NCBI RefSeq assembly: GCF_001624695.1
Contig: NZ_JSEP01000014.1
Span: 1 to 64,000, forward strand
From: Labrenzia sp. OB1
GTDB taxonomy: Bacteria > Pseudomonadota > Alphaproteobacteria > Rhizobiales > Stappiaceae
Reading direction: 5' to 3'
Length of the DNA stretch: 64,000 nucleotides
The notes below the pieces were generated by a model. The model was not told the DNA's origin, searched no databases, and was given only the letters and a program-made list of their open reading frames with translations. This document shows, piece after piece, positions 26,601-34,928 of the stretch (positions are counted from its first letter, which is position 1; every line of letters starts with the position of its first letter). Both the position numbers and the translations under genes were made by a program.

Positions 26601-26653
26601 TGGAGCCTTTGCTGCGACGGTATCGGTTGCGAACGCAGTCTTGAAAAGGAGGG

Positions 26654-26684
26654 TTGACCCTGACACTAGTGTCAGGGTGCTAGA
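26654..26684 (+). promoter_or_regulatory. Autoregulatory MerR promoter with a 22-bp perfect palindrome
   Basis: A -35 TTGACC (26654-26659) and -10 GCTAGA (26679-26684) are 19 bp apart. Bases 26657-26678 form a perfect palindrome with core TGACACTAGTGTCA. The gene starts 21 bases beyond the -10. Confidence 0.75.
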
Positions 26685-26705
26685 GCCGCTTGGAAAGGAG
26701 CCGAT

Positions 26706-27176
26706 ATGCAGATCAAGGAAGCAGCCGAACGGCTTGGAATCACGGAACGCATGCTGCGCCACTACGAAAAGTCGGGCCTCATGGAAGCCGGCCGCTCGCA
26801 GAACGGCTATCGCAGCTATGGCACCGCCGACCTGCGCCGTGCAGGGCGAATCCGTGACCTCATCGACACGGGCTTTTCAACGCGCGAGATCCGGGCAATG
26901 GCGGCCTGCCTCTCCGACGAGGGGGCCGGGCCATGCGAAGGTGGCATTGCGCAACTGATAACAAAGCTCGAGCAGATCGATCGGCTCAGAGCCGGTCTCG
27001 ACGAAAAACGGCAAGCCGTGCTCGACCGCCTCGCCACGCTGGAAGAAGCTCTTGCCACCCGGGCTGAAGAAAACGGCGCGCACCCTGTCGGGTCCGGTGA
27101 TGCCGTTTCCGACCATGCTTCCAGCCCGGACGCAGGACGTCCTGCCGGAACCGGCATTGCGGACTATCCGGCCTGA
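26706..27176 (+). CDS. MerR-family transcriptional regulator
   Basis: A 156-residue MerR protein starting at ATG 26706 with AAGGAG seven bases upstream. The DNA-binding winged helix is at 1-70 (EAAERLGITERMLRHYEKSG; NGYRSYG), followed by a coiled-coil dimerisation helix (LITKLEQIDRLRAGLDEKRQ) and a loose C-terminal tail of about 35 residues rich in Ala, Gly and Pro. Between the domains AACLSDEGAGPCEGG has two Cys, like the MerR protein at 3712. It probably activates its own promoter and that of the SDR gene upstream. Its last 13 bases overlap the end of the convergent FMO gene. Confidence 0.88.
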   Translation: MQIKEAAERLGITERMLRHYEKSGLMEAGRSQNGYRSYGTADLRRAGRIRDLIDTGFSTREIRAMAACLSDEGAGPCEGGIAQLITKLEQIDRLRAGLDEKRQAVLDRLATLEEALATRAEENGAHPVGSGDAVSDHASSPDAGRPAGTGIADYPA

Positions 27177-28651
27177 TACTGCGGAGTTGACGCCAGGAAT
27201 GTGCCGTAGGCTGGGGCGTTCGGATAGGAGAACTGCTCGGCCAGCGGATTGCCGCGCTTCTTCCTTGTCGCACCCATGTCATTCAGCAGTTCATCGAAAT
27301 GCTTGAAATGGAACGGTGCGGAACACAGCCCGCCATATACCTTGGCGGCAGGGCGTTCCTTGCGCTTCCAGTTCAGCATCATGTCGATATTCTCGTTCAT
27401 CTCAGCTGCCGACGGCTGGTTCGCCAGCTTCCCGTCGGCATAGCGCACCAGCCAGTTGGCGATCATTTCCGCGGACAGGACGGTGCAGAAGCTTGAGTTG
27501 AAGCCGACAAAACCCATGTCGGGAAGGTCGGGGTTCACCGACAGGCGGTAGACCCGGTACTGGCCGTCTTCCTCGATCAGCTTGTCCTGATATTTCTGGG
27601 GAAGATAGGGAACGCCGAGTTTCCAGCCGACCGCCAGAATGGCGAGGTCGCACGGGACGGTTTCGCCGGTACTCAATCTGAGGCCGTCTTCTTCATAACT
27701 GTCAAAGGTGCCAAGCACCGGTTTGATCGTTCCCTCATCGAGACATTTGATCAGGCCCGGGGTCACGATGGGAACGGAGCAGGACACTTCCTTTTCGATA
27801 GGCGTGTCGGGCACCATGTTGTGCTTCTTCAGCTTGAGCTGGATTTTCAGCAGCGTTTCCAGCCCGCGGAAGTTCGCCCAGATCAACGGCTTGAAAACGG
27901 TGCTGGCAAGCTTCTGGAAGGGCGTCTTGTCCCATTGGTTGAACTGCCGTTCCTGTGCCCGGATGTAAAGCAGCCGTTTGAAATTGATCCCGCCAACGAA
28001 ATACGGCACACGCCACACGTTTCCCAGATAGACCAGACGTACGGATCTCGCGCCGTTATTGGCGGCATTGACCGCAATGTCGGTCGCCGATTTGGAGCCG
28101 CCCAGAACAACTATGTCCTTGCCGGCGCATATGCCCGGATCGGTGTATTCCGACGAATGCAGGACCGAGCCTCCGTGCGCGACGAACGCTTCCTGACCCG
28201 GGTGCGTGATGATGTTCTTGTCGGAAAACTGGCCGGTGCAAATGGAGACGAAATCGAAATCCTCCGTCCATTCGTGGCCGCCGGCCTCGATCGTCAGCGT
28301 CCAGCCCGGGCGACCGTCCGTTCGCCGGTCCATTGTCCTGACATTGGTGTTCAAACGGAACAGGCGCGCGAGCTTGTGTTTGTGCGCGTAGGAATGCAGA
28401 TACGCGTGCACCTGCGGTCCCTTGGGCCATTCCGGGTAATCGGCCGGCATCGGATGATCGGTGTAGCAGTAAAGATCCTTCGGCGATTGGGTCTGCACAT
28501 CGGGATAGGACCGCGACAGCTCCCAGACACCTCCAAAGTCGTGGCTGCGTTCGAAACCGACAACCCGGTGTCCTTTTTCGTCGAAAGCCTTTGCCGCGGC
28601 AAGACCGCTCACGCCGCCGCCGATGACGGCAACCTTTTTTCGATCTGTCAT
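27164..28651 (-). CDS. Flavin-containing monooxygenase (FMO/Baeyer-Villiger type)
   Basis: A 495-residue class B flavoprotein monooxygenase. The FAD motif is IGGGVSG at 10-16 and the NADPH Rossmann motif is VLGGSKSATD near residue 185. The CTGQFS and ILAVGW segments flank the flavin. The exact FMO fingerprint between the two Rossmann motifs is not obvious, so N-oxidation and Baeyer-Villiger oxidation of a ketone are both open. It is cytoplasmic and uses NADPH and oxygen. It follows the cupin gene after 15 bases and probably forms an operon with it under the divergent AraC regulator. Confidence 0.88.
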   Translation of the reverse strand: MTDRKKVAVIGGGVSGLAAAKAFDEKGHRVVGFERSHDFGGVWELSRSYPDVQTQSPKDLYCYTDHPMPADYPEWPKGPQVHAYLHSYAHKHKLARLFRLNTNVRTMDRRTDGRPGWTLTIEAGGHEWTEDFDFVSICTGQFSDKNIITHPGQEAFVAHGGSVLHSSEYTDPGICAGKDIVVLGGSKSATDIAVNAANNGARSVRLVYLGNVWRVPYFVGGINFKRLLYIRAQERQFNQWDKTPFQKLASTVFKPLIWANFRGLETLLKIQLKLKKHNMVPDTPIEKEVSCSVPIVTPGLIKCLDEGTIKPVLGTFDSYEEDGLRLSTGETVPCDLAILAVGWKLGVPYLPQKYQDKLIEEDGQYRVYRLSVNPDLPDMGFVGFNSSFCTVLSAEMIANWLVRYADGKLANQPSAAEMNENIDMMLNWKRKERPAAKVYGGLCSAPFHFKHFDELLNDMGATRKKRGNPLAEQFSYPNAPAYGTFLASTPQYQAG

Positions 28652-28666
28652 CTCTGTGCCCCCGGC

Positions 28667-29107
28667 TCAGGCCGCATCCGGCGGCGGCAGGAAGTCGACT
28701 TCGTGCATGGCCGACAGTCTGACCAGTTCGGCAGGATCCGTAACCCCATCAAGTTGGATGAACAGGTCGAACAATTTGCGTGCGGGGGCCACGCCGAAGA
28801 CGCAGGTTGCCTCCTTGCCGGAGCGATTGAAAATACCGTGTGCCTCGCCCATCGGCATGCGCACCGTATCGCCCGGCCCCGCCTTGTGAACGTCGCCCAG
28901 GAACTCGACTTCCAGGTTCCCTTCAAGCATGAAGATCCATTCGTCCTGTGTCGGGTGGATGTGCGGGGGAACAAATGTGTCGGCCGGCAGGGTCGCGTGC
29001 CAGACAAAGGCGTTGGTGCTCAGCAATTTTGGCACATAAGTCTGACCGACGACATTCCATGACAGATTTTCAATCCCGGCCGCGGCCGGCGTTATTCCCT
29101 TTTCCAT
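28667..29107 (-). CDS. Cupin-domain protein
   Basis: A 146-residue single-cupin protein. Motif 1 is PPHIHPTQDEWIFMLEG, with two His and a Glu for metal binding (His49, His51, and a Glu after Asp55), and motif 2 is PMGEAHGIFN with the fourth ligand His. The ligand set suggests a metal site and possibly a dioxygenase or isomerase of the quercetinase-like type, or simply a binding protein. It is the first gene of a two-gene operon with the FMO monooxygenase. The coupling suggests it acts on the same compound. Confidence 0.85.
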   Translation of the reverse strand: MEKGITPAAAGIENLSWNVVGQTYVPKLLSTNAFVWHATLPADTFVPPHIHPTQDEWIFMLEGNLEVEFLGDVHKAGPGDTVRMPMGEAHGIFNRSGKEATCVFGVAPARKLFDLFIQLDGVTDPAELVRLSAMHEVDFLPPPDAA

Positions 29108-29246
29108 TGAACGGTCCTCGCGTTTGCTCTTCGTCTTCCAGACTGCGCGAGGAGGTGTTGTTCGATTGTCCAGAAAACGAACAAATTTGCTTTATGCTTG
29201 AAATAAAGCCGTCGATGATCCAGTTTTCATTGCGGAGGTGACCTGG

Positions 29247-30224
29247 ATGTATTCGAGACATGCCGAATTTCTGACGAGCCATCCGCTATTGCGGACAAGC
29301 GACCTCGACGAAGCAAGGCATGTGGTCACCGAAAAATTCTGCGCCCACAAACTGATGATGTCCAGAGGACATGACAGCCTGGCCGTAACTCACAACCACG
29401 TCTCTGGCGTGAATGTTTCGGTGAATTACCTGCACTATGGCGCGGATGTTCAGATCGACCCGGGGATGCTGGAAGGCTTTTATCTGCTGCAAGTGCCTCT
29501 GAGCGGCAGCGCATTCGTACGCCATCGCGGCGACGAAATCGAGGCGAGTGCGACCACGGCCACACTGCTCAATCCGGACCGCGAAACGCAGATGTCATGG
29601 CACGGCGACTGCCGCAAACTGCTGCTGCAAATCGACCGGACCTACTTGAACGCGGTCGCGGAGGATCTGCTGGGGGCACCACCCGCGGGTCCCATTCGCT
29701 TTGACCCTGCCGTCGACCTGACCAGAGGATCGGGCCGCCTGATCCGGGATATGGTGGTCAGGACGGCCGAACTGGCGGAAAAAGCCGCTTTGTTCAGTGG
29801 CCGCGACCGCGCTCAGGACCTCTGGGCGGAGACGGATCTCGTGTCGGTCCTGCTCAACCATCATGCAAGCAATATATCGCATATGCTGGCAGCGGCTGAT
29901 CATGGCGCATTGCCATCGGGCATCCGCCGCGCACTGGCCTATATTCAGGCCAATCTTTCAGAACCAGTCCGCATCGCGGATATCGCCCGGAACGCCGACA
30001 TGAACGTAAGAACGCTCCAGAAGGGGTTCCAGCGTGCTTTCGGTCTAAGCCCCATGCAGGTCTTGCGGAATACCCGGCTGGACGCGGCCCGCTATCAGCT
30101 GTCGGTGCGCCGCGATCCACCTTCGGTTACGGATGTGGCGTTCACCAATGGATTTTCCCACCTGGGCCGCTTCTCACGGGATTACAAGAACAGGTTCGGT
30201 CACCTGCCAAGTCAGGTCCACTAA
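29247..30224 (+). CDS. AraC-family transcriptional regulator
   Basis: ATG 29247 is chosen because GGAGGTG (29234-29240) lies six bases upstream; a GTG at 29238 overlaps that ribosome-binding site. The 325-residue protein has an N-terminal AraC_binding_2-type ligand domain (about 20-190) and two C-terminal helix-turn-helix motifs, with VRIADIARNADMNVRTLQKG and the signature VTDVAFTNGFSHLGRFSRDY. It is divergent from the cupin-FMO operon, with about 140 bases between starts, and probably activates it in response to the monooxygenase substrate. Confidence 0.9.
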   Translation: MYSRHAEFLTSHPLLRTSDLDEARHVVTEKFCAHKLMMSRGHDSLAVTHNHVSGVNVSVNYLHYGADVQIDPGMLEGFYLLQVPLSGSAFVRHRGDEIEASATTATLLNPDRETQMSWHGDCRKLLLQIDRTYLNAVAEDLLGAPPAGPIRFDPAVDLTRGSGRLIRDMVVRTAELAEKAALFSGRDRAQDLWAETDLVSVLLNHHASNISHMLAAADHGALPSGIRRALAYIQANLSEPVRIADIARNADMNVRTLQKGFQRAFGLSPMQVLRNTRLDAARYQLSVRRDPPSVTDVAFTNGFSHLGRFSRDYKNRFGHLPSQVH

Positions 30225-30486
30225 TATCATCCGCAGTTGATAGGAACCCATTTGACCGCATTTGGAGGGTGTTCGGCAAGGAGCGCGTTGCAGGGCGATG
30301 TGGATCATCGGCCAAGACGCGCGACGCGGCAGAACACCCTCCAAACGCGGCCTTCGGTGGCTTGGTCCGGCTCGCCGAACAGCTTTGCGCTGCTTGAACG
30401 GTCAACCAGACCGTCCTGCGCAGCCCGCCTCGTCGGCCAATTGGGACAATGCCATCAAATGGGTTCCTATCAACTGTGGATGGTAT
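30224..30486. repeat. MITE-like nested palindromic element (copy A)
   Basis: Bases 30224-30255 and 30455-30486 are 32-bp terminal inverted repeats with two mismatches (inner part TAGGAACCCATTTGA). Inside, 30257-30275 and 30332-30350 form a second inverted repeat of 19 bp with one mismatch. A core at 30306-30329 (CATCGGCC...GCGACGCGG) recurs in copy B at 32938-32961 with 21 of 24 bases identical. Both ends carry TA. It has no coding frame of note and begins at the last base of the araC stop codon. The rest of the gap to 30679 shows no convincing gene. Confidence 0.7.
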
Positions 30487-30679
30487 AAAGCCCACCGGAT
30501 AGGGAGCGTGTCTCATGAATCTGGATCCATCCGATGGCGATGGACGGTTCAGTCGGAACGCTGCGCGCACAGTGCTGCAGTTTCAACAAGAGATCTCTTG
30601 TATTTCACGCAAATCAAGTTCGCCTTGGAGTGTGACACGGGGAATGGGTTTGAAGCCCGGTCACCTTCAGGCAATCCTG

Positions 30680-30698
30680 TACCTTGCAATGCAAGGTA
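30680..30698. promoter_or_regulatory. Palindromic operator before the PadR operon
   Basis: TACCTTGCA (30680-30688) and TGCAAGGTA (30690-30698) form a perfect palindrome around one A, ending 20 bases before the PadR start. PadR-like repressors commonly bind such sites over their own promoters. A TATTAA-like -10 follows at about 30704. Confidence 0.55.
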
Positions 30699-30718
30699 GC
30701 TTGTATTAAGTCTTAGTG

Positions 30719-31063
30719 ATGAAAGACGGCGTGGCAAGTTCCGACTCTATCCAGGTGCAGCTCAAGAAGGGAGCGCTGGAATTGTGTGTGCTGGCCATGC
30801 TGTCGCGCAAGGAAAGCTATGCCTACGAGATATCAAGCGCCTTGGCAGAGGCCGTCGGAATCGGAGAGAGCACGATCTATCCGCTCATGCGCCGCATGCA
30901 AAAGGAAGGCCTGGTGAAGTCTCGCCTGGTCGAGTCAAGCAACGGTCCGTCTCGCAAATACTACACGCTCACTCACGCAGGGCGACAGAGGCTGGAACAG
31001 CAGACCCGGGATTGGAGAGCCTTCATGACGTCCGTAAACCATATTCTGGGAGACAGTCGGTGA
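30719..31063 (+). CDS. PadR-family transcriptional regulator
   Basis: A 114-residue winged-helix repressor; ATG 30719 is taken, with GTG 30716 directly before it as the alternative. The PadR domain covers residues 15-90: KKGALELCVLAMLSRKESYAYEIS, then STIYPLMRRMQKEGLV in the recognition region and KYYTLTHAGRQRL in the wing. It belongs to the small PadR group that is encoded with DUF1700/HAAS membrane proteins. Its stop overlaps the GTG of the next gene (GTGA), so it is coupled to it. It probably represses its own operon through the palindrome upstream. Confidence 0.9.
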   Translation: MKDGVASSDSIQVQLKKGALELCVLAMLSRKESYAYEISSALAEAVGIGESTIYPLMRRMQKEGLVKSRLVESSNGPSRKYYTLTHAGRQRLEQQTRDWRAFMTSVNHILGDSR

Positions 31064-31647
31064 CCCGAGAGCAGTTCCTGAAAGAACTTCGCGGCGCTTT
31101 GGCGGGTGTCCCTGCACCTGACATTGAAGACATTGTAGCGGACTATCAGTCCTATTTCGCGGAAGCCCTGTCGGCAGGCCGGAACATCGATGAAGTTGTT
31201 GCAGCCCATGGCGATCCTCGGCGACTGGCGCGGGAACTGCGGGCGGAACTGGGCCTGCGCCAATGGGAGGACCGTCGCAGCCCCGGGACATTCTGGAATG
31301 CAATGCTTGCGCTGGCCGGTCTGGCCGCGATTGATCTCATCATTTTGATACCCGCTCTGCTCGTTCTCGGGTTCCTGGTCCTGATCCTGTTTTTCGTTTT
31401 GTCGCTGTTCGGGGTGATCGGCTTGGGAACGCTTCTGGACCTTATATCGGCCAGCCAGGATCCGGCTGAGGGGTCTTGGACCTATCTTCTGTTCCGCAGC
31501 ATCGGATTTCTCGCGGCTTCGATCGGCGGAGTCGTTTTGCTGATCTTTGGCCTCCGCTGGGGAATGGCCCGGCTGACGCGCTACGCGCGGCTTCACTACC
31601 GGCTGGCAAGGCCTGGGAGCGCGGGTATACGGCCTGCGAGCAGGTAA
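31060..31647 (+). CDS. DUF1700 (HAAS-domain) membrane protein
   Basis: The gene starts at GTG 31060 inside the stop of padR; an open frame reaches further up but crosses padR. The 195-residue product has an N-terminal soluble HAAS-type helical domain (VTREQFLKELRGALAGV; DYQSYFAEALSAGR; HGDPRRLARELRAEL), then two or three membrane helices (IDLIILIPALLVLGFLVLIL and a pair further on) and a basic tail. DUF1700 proteins are typically paired with PadR regulators and are thought to be signalling or envelope-stress components. The ligand is unknown. Confidence 0.85.
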   Translation: MTREQFLKELRGALAGVPAPDIEDIVADYQSYFAEALSAGRNIDEVVAAHGDPRRLARELRAELGLRQWEDRRSPGTFWNAMLALAGLAAIDLIILIPALLVLGFLVLILFFVLSLFGVIGLGTLLDLISASQDPAEGSWTYLLFRSIGFLAASIGGVVLLIFGLRWGMARLTRYARLHYRLARPGSAGIRPASR

Positions 31648-31679
31648 AACTCAGACGACTTTCCGGGAGACTGACCCAA

Positions 31680-32900
31680 ATGAAGCGCCACGCTGTTGCC
31701 TGCATTTCAGCTTCGCTGATGATCGTCACTATCGGGATGGTCTATCTTGTTGTGACCGGCGAGAACGGGTTCTCACGCCCGAAGCCGCAGGCCTATTCGA
31801 TCGAAGTCACCCGGCTCGACCCGACAGAAACCCGAAATCTCGGATGGAACCCGGATGGGTTGGACGAAGTATTCCGCCATATAGCCACGCTCAGCACGGA
31901 TTCGCTGATGATCGTCACGGATGGGCAGGTTGTCGGTGCGTTTGGGGATCTCTCGAAACCCTACAAGGTCCATTCCATACGAAAATCGCTTCTGAGCACC
32001 CTGATCGCCCGGCAAATGGCTTCGGATGCAAACCAGCTGCGTCTTGATGCGACGTTTGAGGAACTGGGCATTGATGACGCCCCTTTGCCGCTGACGGAGT
32101 TACAGCGCCAGGCAACCCTGCGTCATTTGCTGCGAAGCGTTTCTGGCATCAATCACCCGGCAGCCGCATCGGGCAGTTTGCAGGCGGAAATCGACAGGCG
32201 TCTGGGTCATAATGAGAACCAGCCGGGCACTGTCTGGGCTTACAACAACTGGGACTATAACGCCCTGACGACTGTTTTTGAGCGCGAAACAGGCACAGAG
32301 ATTGCCGAGGCTTTCGATATAGGGATCGCGCAACCTGCGGGGATGGAAGACTTCGTGCGATCTGCCGTGTCGTATATCTCCGATGCCAGCCGGTCAGAAC
32401 ACAGGGCCGCGATGTTCTCCATGTCCGCACGCGACCTTGCTCGGATTGGAGAGCTCTTTATCAACCACGGACGTGCCGGCGGACGACGTGTTCTTGCGGA
32501 AAACTGGACAAGGCTCATAACAGAGGACTTCACCGAGACAGGCATCGGCGGGTTGAGATGGGGCCACGGATATCTGTGGTGGATTCCCGGCCCGGAGACC
32601 GGCCTGCCCGAGGGAACATTCTGGGCATGGGGTCTGGGAAATCAGGCGCTCATGGTTATCCCGCAGTGGAACACGGTGGTCGTCCACCAATCGGACACCA
32701 CGGAGTTCTGGAAGCGGTTTGTGCCGCTGGTTCGCGATGAGGAAATGACCGGAGAAGCCGCCATAGAACAACTCATTCTGTCATGCCGCGAAACGGCTGC
32801 CCGTGAAACCGAATATTGCATGGAGCATCGTTTCATCACGCGGCGCGAGTTCGATCAGCTCATATCGCTGATCGTTGCCGCACGACAACAGCGCGGTTGA
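31680..32900 (+). CDS. Serine hydrolase, beta-lactamase class C-like family
   Basis: ATG 31680 gives 406 residues. An N-terminal hydrophobic segment at about 8-26 acts as a signal anchor or signal peptide. The active-site motifs of the serine beta-lactamase/penicillin-binding fold are present: S-x-x-K as Ser99-Ile-Arg-Lys102 and Y-x-N as Tyr188-Asn-Asn190. The third motif, normally K-T-G or H-x-G, reads HQS near residue 340, which is unusual. Family members are esterases, D-aminopeptidases or 6-aminohexanoate-dimer hydrolases rather than true beta-lactamases. It follows the DUF1700 gene after 32 bases and is probably in its operon. Confidence 0.82.
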   Translation: MKRHAVACISASLMIVTIGMVYLVVTGENGFSRPKPQAYSIEVTRLDPTETRNLGWNPDGLDEVFRHIATLSTDSLMIVTDGQVVGAFGDLSKPYKVHSIRKSLLSTLIARQMASDANQLRLDATFEELGIDDAPLPLTELQRQATLRHLLRSVSGINHPAAASGSLQAEIDRRLGHNENQPGTVWAYNNWDYNALTTVFERETGTEIAEAFDIGIAQPAGMEDFVRSAVSYISDASRSEHRAAMFSMSARDLARIGELFINHGRAGGRRVLAENWTRLITEDFTETGIGGLRWGHGYLWWIPGPETGLPEGTFWAWGLGNQALMVIPQWNTVVVHQSDTTEFWKRFVPLVRDEEMTGEAAIEQLILSCRETAARETEYCMEHRFITRREFDQLISLIVAARQQRG

Positions 32901-32918
32901 AGCCCTAGTATAAACTCG

Positions 32919-32987
32919 CTTGACCGGATGTTTGGTGCATCGGCCGAGACCTGCGACGCGGTGGATCAGTCTCCACACGCGGTCAAG
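32919..32987. repeat. Palindromic repeat (copy B of the element at 30224)
   Basis: CTTGACCG (32919-32926) and CGGTCAAG (32980-32987) are the perfect ends of an inverted repeat, with a few more paired bases inside. The core at 32938-32961 is 21/24 identical to the core of copy A at 30306-30329, and TTGACCG followed by a TTTGG stretch is also shared. It begins 18 bases after the serine hydrolase stop. The remaining gap to 33153 holds no gene. Confidence 0.65.
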
Positions 32988-33153
32988 TCAGGTTCTGTCA
33001 ATTGCGTTTGGCTGACCCCTTGCAAAACCGCTACGATCTGCTGGTCCCGATAGGCTTGTTCCAGCTATTCGGCCCGCGCCCGGTTCCGTCAGCTTTTCAA
33101 GATTTATCGCCGCCTTGCGTGCCCTTTCATCCCGTGCTGGTCGTGTCTTGCCG

Positions 33154-34674
33154 CTACTGCACCCGTGGAAACAGTGTCTCGATCTCGCCCAGTTCACTGT
33201 CGCCCTGAAGCTTGTCGAGTTCCGGCGTCCAGGGGAGAGGGGGCTCCGGCGCATTCAGCATTTTCAAGGCCTTGCCTGCCGAGCCCGGGATGATCTGCAA
33301 CAGCGCCTCCATGACGATGCGCAGGCAGTCGAGGGTCACGTAGATCACGGTCTGGCAGCGTTCCCTTGTGTCCTCGTTCTTGATGAGGTCCCACGGCGCC
33401 TGTTCTGCAAAATAGTTGTTCATCTCGTCGGATACGGTGATGATCGCTTGCGCCCGCGCCGGAATGTCGGCGAGGTTCATCCAGGCGCTCATGCCCCTGG
33501 TTGCCTCGACAACCGACTTGCGGATAGCCTCGTCCTGGGCGTTCAGCGGACCGGGGGCGGGCAAGGTGCCGTCGAAGCGCGCCTTGGAAAATTTCGCTGC
33601 GCGCGACAGGAGGTTGCCCACCTTGTTGCCCAGCTCGCTGTTGTAGGTCTGGGTGATCAGATCGACGGAAATCTGACTGTCGCTGTCGGCGCGCATGTGG
33701 CGGGCCAGGTACCAGCGCAGCGCGTCGACTCCGAGCTTGTCGATCACTTCGATAGGATCGACGACATTGCCGATGGACTTCGACATTTTCACGCCGCCGG
33801 CGCCGACCCAGTGGCTGTGCACGGACAGTTTCTTCGGCAGCGGCAGGCCCGCGGCCATCAGCATGATCGGCCAGTAGACACCGTGCGGCTTCAGGATATC
33901 CTTGCCGATCAGGTGCTCACACTCCGCCCACCAGTCCTCGTAACCGTCTTCCGGCCAACCGATGTTGGTCAGGTAGTTGGCAAGGGCGTCGAACCAGACA
34001 TAGGTCACGAAGTCCGGGTCGAAAGGCAGATCGACCCCGAGCGTCACGCGGGCCTTCGGCCGCGAGATGCACAGGTCTTCCAGCGGTTCTGACAGCATCT
34101 GCTTCAGCTCATTGCGGAAGGCTTCCGGCTGAACGAATTCCGGATTGTCGGCAATATGCTGCAGCAGCCGTTCGCGGTACGGCTCCATCTTCAGGAAGTA
34201 GTTGGTCTCGTCCGTCTGCTCCACCTTCATGGTCGGGTGCAGCGGACACTGGCCGTCGTCGGTCAGGTCGGACTCTTTCTTGAACTCTTCGCAGCCCTTG
34301 CAGTAGGTGCCGGTATACTGCTTCTTGACGATCAGGCCCTTGTCGAAGATCGCCTGTTCCATGCCGGCGACGGCTGTCTTGTGACCCTCCCGGCTGGTGC
34401 GCACGAAATAGTCGTAGGCAACGCCGAGACGGTCGAACACGTCGCGGAATTCCTTGCCGCGCATCTCCAGGTAATCGGTCACCGACATGTCGAGTTCGGC
34501 GGCCGCTTCCTGGTTCTTCTGGCCGTGTTCGTCAACACCGGTGGACAGCATCAGCTCGTATCCCAGCGCCACGCGGTTGCGTTTCAGGATATCGGCCATG
34601 ACGGAAGTAAAAGCATGACCGATATGCGGAGAACCGTTGACGTAGTAGATCGGGGTCGTGATGTAGCTTTTCAT
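33154..34674 (-). CDS. metG: Methionine--tRNA ligase
   Basis: A 506-residue class I synthetase starting at ATG 34674 (a TTG precedes it). HIGH is at residues 17-20 and KMSKS at 296-300. The connective-peptide zinc-knuckle region shows Cys125, Cys128, Cys143 and a nearby His (YCKGCEEF; GQCPLHP), so a single metal site is likely. WFDALANYLT and the methionine-pocket segments are kept. It ends after the anticodon-binding helical domain and lacks the C-terminal tRNA-binding extension found in longer forms, as is normal for alphaproteobacteria. It charges tRNA-Met and is essential. It stands alone in this window. Confidence 0.95.
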   Translation of the reverse strand: MKSYITTPIYYVNGSPHIGHAFTSVMADILKRNRVALGYELMLSTGVDEHGQKNQEAAAELDMSVTDYLEMRGKEFRDVFDRLGVAYDYFVRTSREGHKTAVAGMEQAIFDKGLIVKKQYTGTYCKGCEEFKKESDLTDDGQCPLHPTMKVEQTDETNYFLKMEPYRERLLQHIADNPEFVQPEAFRNELKQMLSEPLEDLCISRPKARVTLGVDLPFDPDFVTYVWFDALANYLTNIGWPEDGYEDWWAECEHLIGKDILKPHGVYWPIMLMAAGLPLPKKLSVHSHWVGAGGVKMSKSIGNVVDPIEVIDKLGVDALRWYLARHMRADSDSQISVDLITQTYNSELGNKVGNLLSRAAKFSKARFDGTLPAPGPLNAQDEAIRKSVVEATRGMSAWMNLADIPARAQAIITVSDEMNNYFAEQAPWDLIKNEDTRERCQTVIYVTLDCLRIVMEALLQIIPGSAGKALKMLNAPEPPLPWTPELDKLQGDSELGEIETLFPRVQ

Positions 34675-34928
34675 CAAGGCGCTTTCGAATTTCCGGGCTG
34701 ATGCGGGCGGATCGCCGAAGAGCGTCTCCGCAATTTTGCTGGGACGGTCCCATCAGTGAAGGTAAAGCTATATTTCACACTCATGAGGTCAAGAAAAGCC
34801 CCGGCTTTGCTTTCCAGTCTCCAAAGTGCGAGATCCGGCAAGAAACTCAAGGGGCTGACCGGTGTCTTAAGGGCAGGAAGGGCTGCCTGTACCCTCCGGC
34901 GACAACAGGGCCTGCTTGCCGGGCGGGT

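Noticed and set aside
31680..32900. Calling the serine hydrolase a beta-lactamase resistance gene
   Set aside because: The third active-site motif is atypical and it sits in a PadR-DUF1700 operon; the fold is shared by many esterases and peptidases.
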